The position numbers were made by a program, and so were the translations under genes. Source: an uncultured Acetobacterium sp. (GTDB taxonomy: Bacteria > Bacillota > Clostridia > Eubacteriales > Eubacteriaceae). Taken from it: DNA of 64,000 bases. Location of the stretch: positions 3,746,736 to 3,810,735 of the forward strand of contig NZ_OY760905.1 of assembly GCF_963664135.1 (NCBI RefSeq), given 5' to 3'. Positions 63,157-64,000 of the stretch are shown piece after piece (position 1 is the stretch's first letter; every line of letters begins with the position of its first letter). The notes under the pieces were generated by a model. The model saw only the letters and a list, made by a program, of their open reading frames with translations. It did no database searches and was not told where the DNA came from.

Positions 63157-63834
63157 ATGGAGTTCACATTACTGATCCCGGTTTTGGCAACCGCGCTGTC
63201 AGTCGGTCTGGGATGTGGCACCTGTTGCAGTCCGGCGGTCAGTGTCTTTTTATCCAGCTATATTGTTACCCATGCCGGCGGCATGAAAAAATCCCTGATT
63301 TCCTTTCTCAGCTTTTTTATCGGCAAGATCATCGCCGTGGTGTTATTGTGTTCCCTGGCTTCGCTGATCGGCAGTCAGTTTATTGATGAAGCGGGTTATG
63401 TGGGGAATGTAAATCTGAGTCTTATTCTGGAACTATCGATGATTACGCTGGGACTGGTTCTGATCGGAAAATGGATTATGGATTACAAAAATCCAGCCAG
63501 CCACTGTTCGGGGTGTTCCGGGGGAAAAAAGGCTGATCCAAAAGGTTTAATCCCATTATTCACAGCCGGATTTGCCTATGGGGCATCCCCCTGCGCACCG
63601 CTGATTATGATGATTGGTGTGGCTGCAACCTTGCCCTTTTCCACCGCTGCACTGGTGGGAGGCGTGTTTGCTGCAGCCAGTACGCTGACACCGATTTTAC
63701 TAATGGTGCTGTTGTCTGGCGTGCTGTCGGCGAAAATCGCTAAAGAAATCCCTCAGCAGCTGCAGTGGTTTCGGTTAGGCAGTTACGTTTTATTAACCCT
63801 GTTTTCGATCGGGTCAATTATAAATTTGGTATGA
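63157..63834 (+). CDS. CcdA/DsbD-like thiol:disulfide transmembrane protein
   Basis: A 225-residue protein with about six helices. Conserved redox positions are in GCGTCCSPAVS (first helix) and YGASPCAPL (fourth helix), as in CcdA and DsbD, which carry reducing power across the membrane. A CSGCSGG loop between helices 3 and 4 adds possible metal-binding cysteines. It begins two bases after the activator stop. It may keep outer thiols or a partner (gene at 63846) reduced. Confidence 0.83.
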   Translation: MEFTLLIPVLATALSVGLGCGTCCSPAVSVFLSSYIVTHAGGMKKSLISFLSFFIGKIIAVVLLCSLASLIGSQFIDEAGYVGNVNLSLILELSMITLGLVLIGKWIMDYKNPASHCSGCSGGKKADPKGLIPLFTAGFAYGASPCAPLIMMIGVAATLPFSTAALVGGVFAAASTLTPILLMVLLSGVLSAKIAKEIPQQLQWFRLGSYVLLTLFSIGSIINLV

Positions 63835-63845
63835 GGAGGATTTAA

Positions 63846-64000
63846 ATGAAAATCAAAATTATTAAGCAATTTGGAGCAGCCATCGCAGCAGTACTGATAT
63901 TATATGGTGTTGTGGCTACGACTTACAGAAGCTATGAAACAGTGATAGCGGCTCAGGTGGAAATTCCGCCCGCCATTGTGGTAAAGAACACATCAGCAGC
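63846..64000 (+). CDS. Membrane-anchored protein, cut by the window end
   Basis: Only the first 51 codons are visible. After a basic start (MKIKIIKQFG) there is one hydrophobic helix (about residues 10-24), then a polar outer region. Start ATG after GAGGAGG. It follows the CcdA-like gene by 11 bases and is probably an exported or anchored thioredoxin-like or lipoprotein partner; the visible part is too short to tell. Confidence 0.6.
   Translation, partial: MKIKIIKQFGAAIAAVLILYGVVATTYRSYETVIAAQVEIPPAIVVKNTSA

Noticed and set aside
1..64000. tRNA, rRNA, CRISPR arrays, prophage or intact insertion sequences
   Set aside because: No cloverleaf-like gene, ribosomal RNA segment, regularly spaced repeats or transposase was recognised; a covariance search would be needed to exclude small RNAs.

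Overview
The window looks like chromosomal DNA of an anaerobic acetogen of the Clostridia, most like Acetobacterium or a close Eubacteriaceae relative. This is inferred from gene content: several UroD-fold O-demethylase methyltransferases, two near-identical corrinoid proteins, a methyl-tetrahydrofolate methyltransferase, an ATP-activated dehydratase-like iron-sulfur system and many AGGAGG ribosome sites with ATG, GTG or TTG starts. No rRNA, tRNA, CRISPR array or intact transposase was seen.

Region 1 (1-22000) is an O-demethylation (methyl-ether) island. It holds three UroD-type methyltransferases (4302, 9892 minus, 18365), two corrinoid proteins (5670, 21343), a methyltransferase II (20439), a LigM/GcvT-type tetrahydrofolate O-demethylase (12863), an old-yellow-enzyme-like Fe-S flavoprotein (2080) and many regulators: TetR, LysR, HxlR, three intact PucR/CdaR-type proteins and one broken one. 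A methyltransferase/regulator cassette occurs twice in opposite orientation (9892-12698 and 17278-19378); the second regulator is a pseudogene that keeps its promoter. In the 18365-21969 operon a G3E GTPase and a His-rich protein sit between methyltransferase I and II, suggesting a dedicated metal-loading step. No corrinoid reductive activator is present in the window.

Region 2 (22000-28800) has two paralogous chemoreceptors flanking decayed genes: a LigM-like C-terminal remnant, a pyridoxamine-phosphate-oxidase-fold gene broken by one base in an A-tract, and a guanidinium-exporter-type SMR gene broken by a 13-bp tandem duplication but still preceded by a guanidine-I riboswitch.

Region 3 (28800-55800) is a large catabolic island. 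A GntR repressor lies between two promoters that share the palindrome ATAATCGATTAT (the DUF1097 membrane protein gene and the molybdenum hydroxylase operon). It is followed by a xanthine-dehydrogenase-family enzyme in three subunits, an MBL-fold protein, a hydroxyacyl-CoA-type dehydrogenase, a complete 2-oxoacid/acetoin-type dehydrogenase complex (E1 alpha, E1 beta, E2 with two subunit-binding domains, E3), archaeal-type glyceraldehyde-3-phosphate dehydrogenase and phosphoglycerate kinase, malic enzyme and a LarA homologue. Cofactor genes come next: MobA-ModE fusion, MoeA-like, XdhC, MoaA and MOSC for the molybdenum cofactor; two lipoate ligases, a free lipoyl domain and a truncated lipA for lipoylation. 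A TauE/SafE exporter closes the block. The substrate is unknown; the cofactor genes match exactly what the enzymes in the block need.

Region 4 (55900-64000) holds an ABM-domain protein and diaminopropionate ammonia-lyase on the minus strand, then a tightly packed plus-strand operon: two 2-hydroxyacyl-CoA-dehydratase/double-cubane-family proteins (the first has lost most cluster cysteines), a NapH/NosR-like membrane polyferredoxin, an ATP-dependent activator, a CcdA-like thiol transporter and the start of a membrane-anchored protein cut by the window end. This operon is the best candidate for an undescribed system: a membrane-coupled, ATP-driven low-potential reductase.
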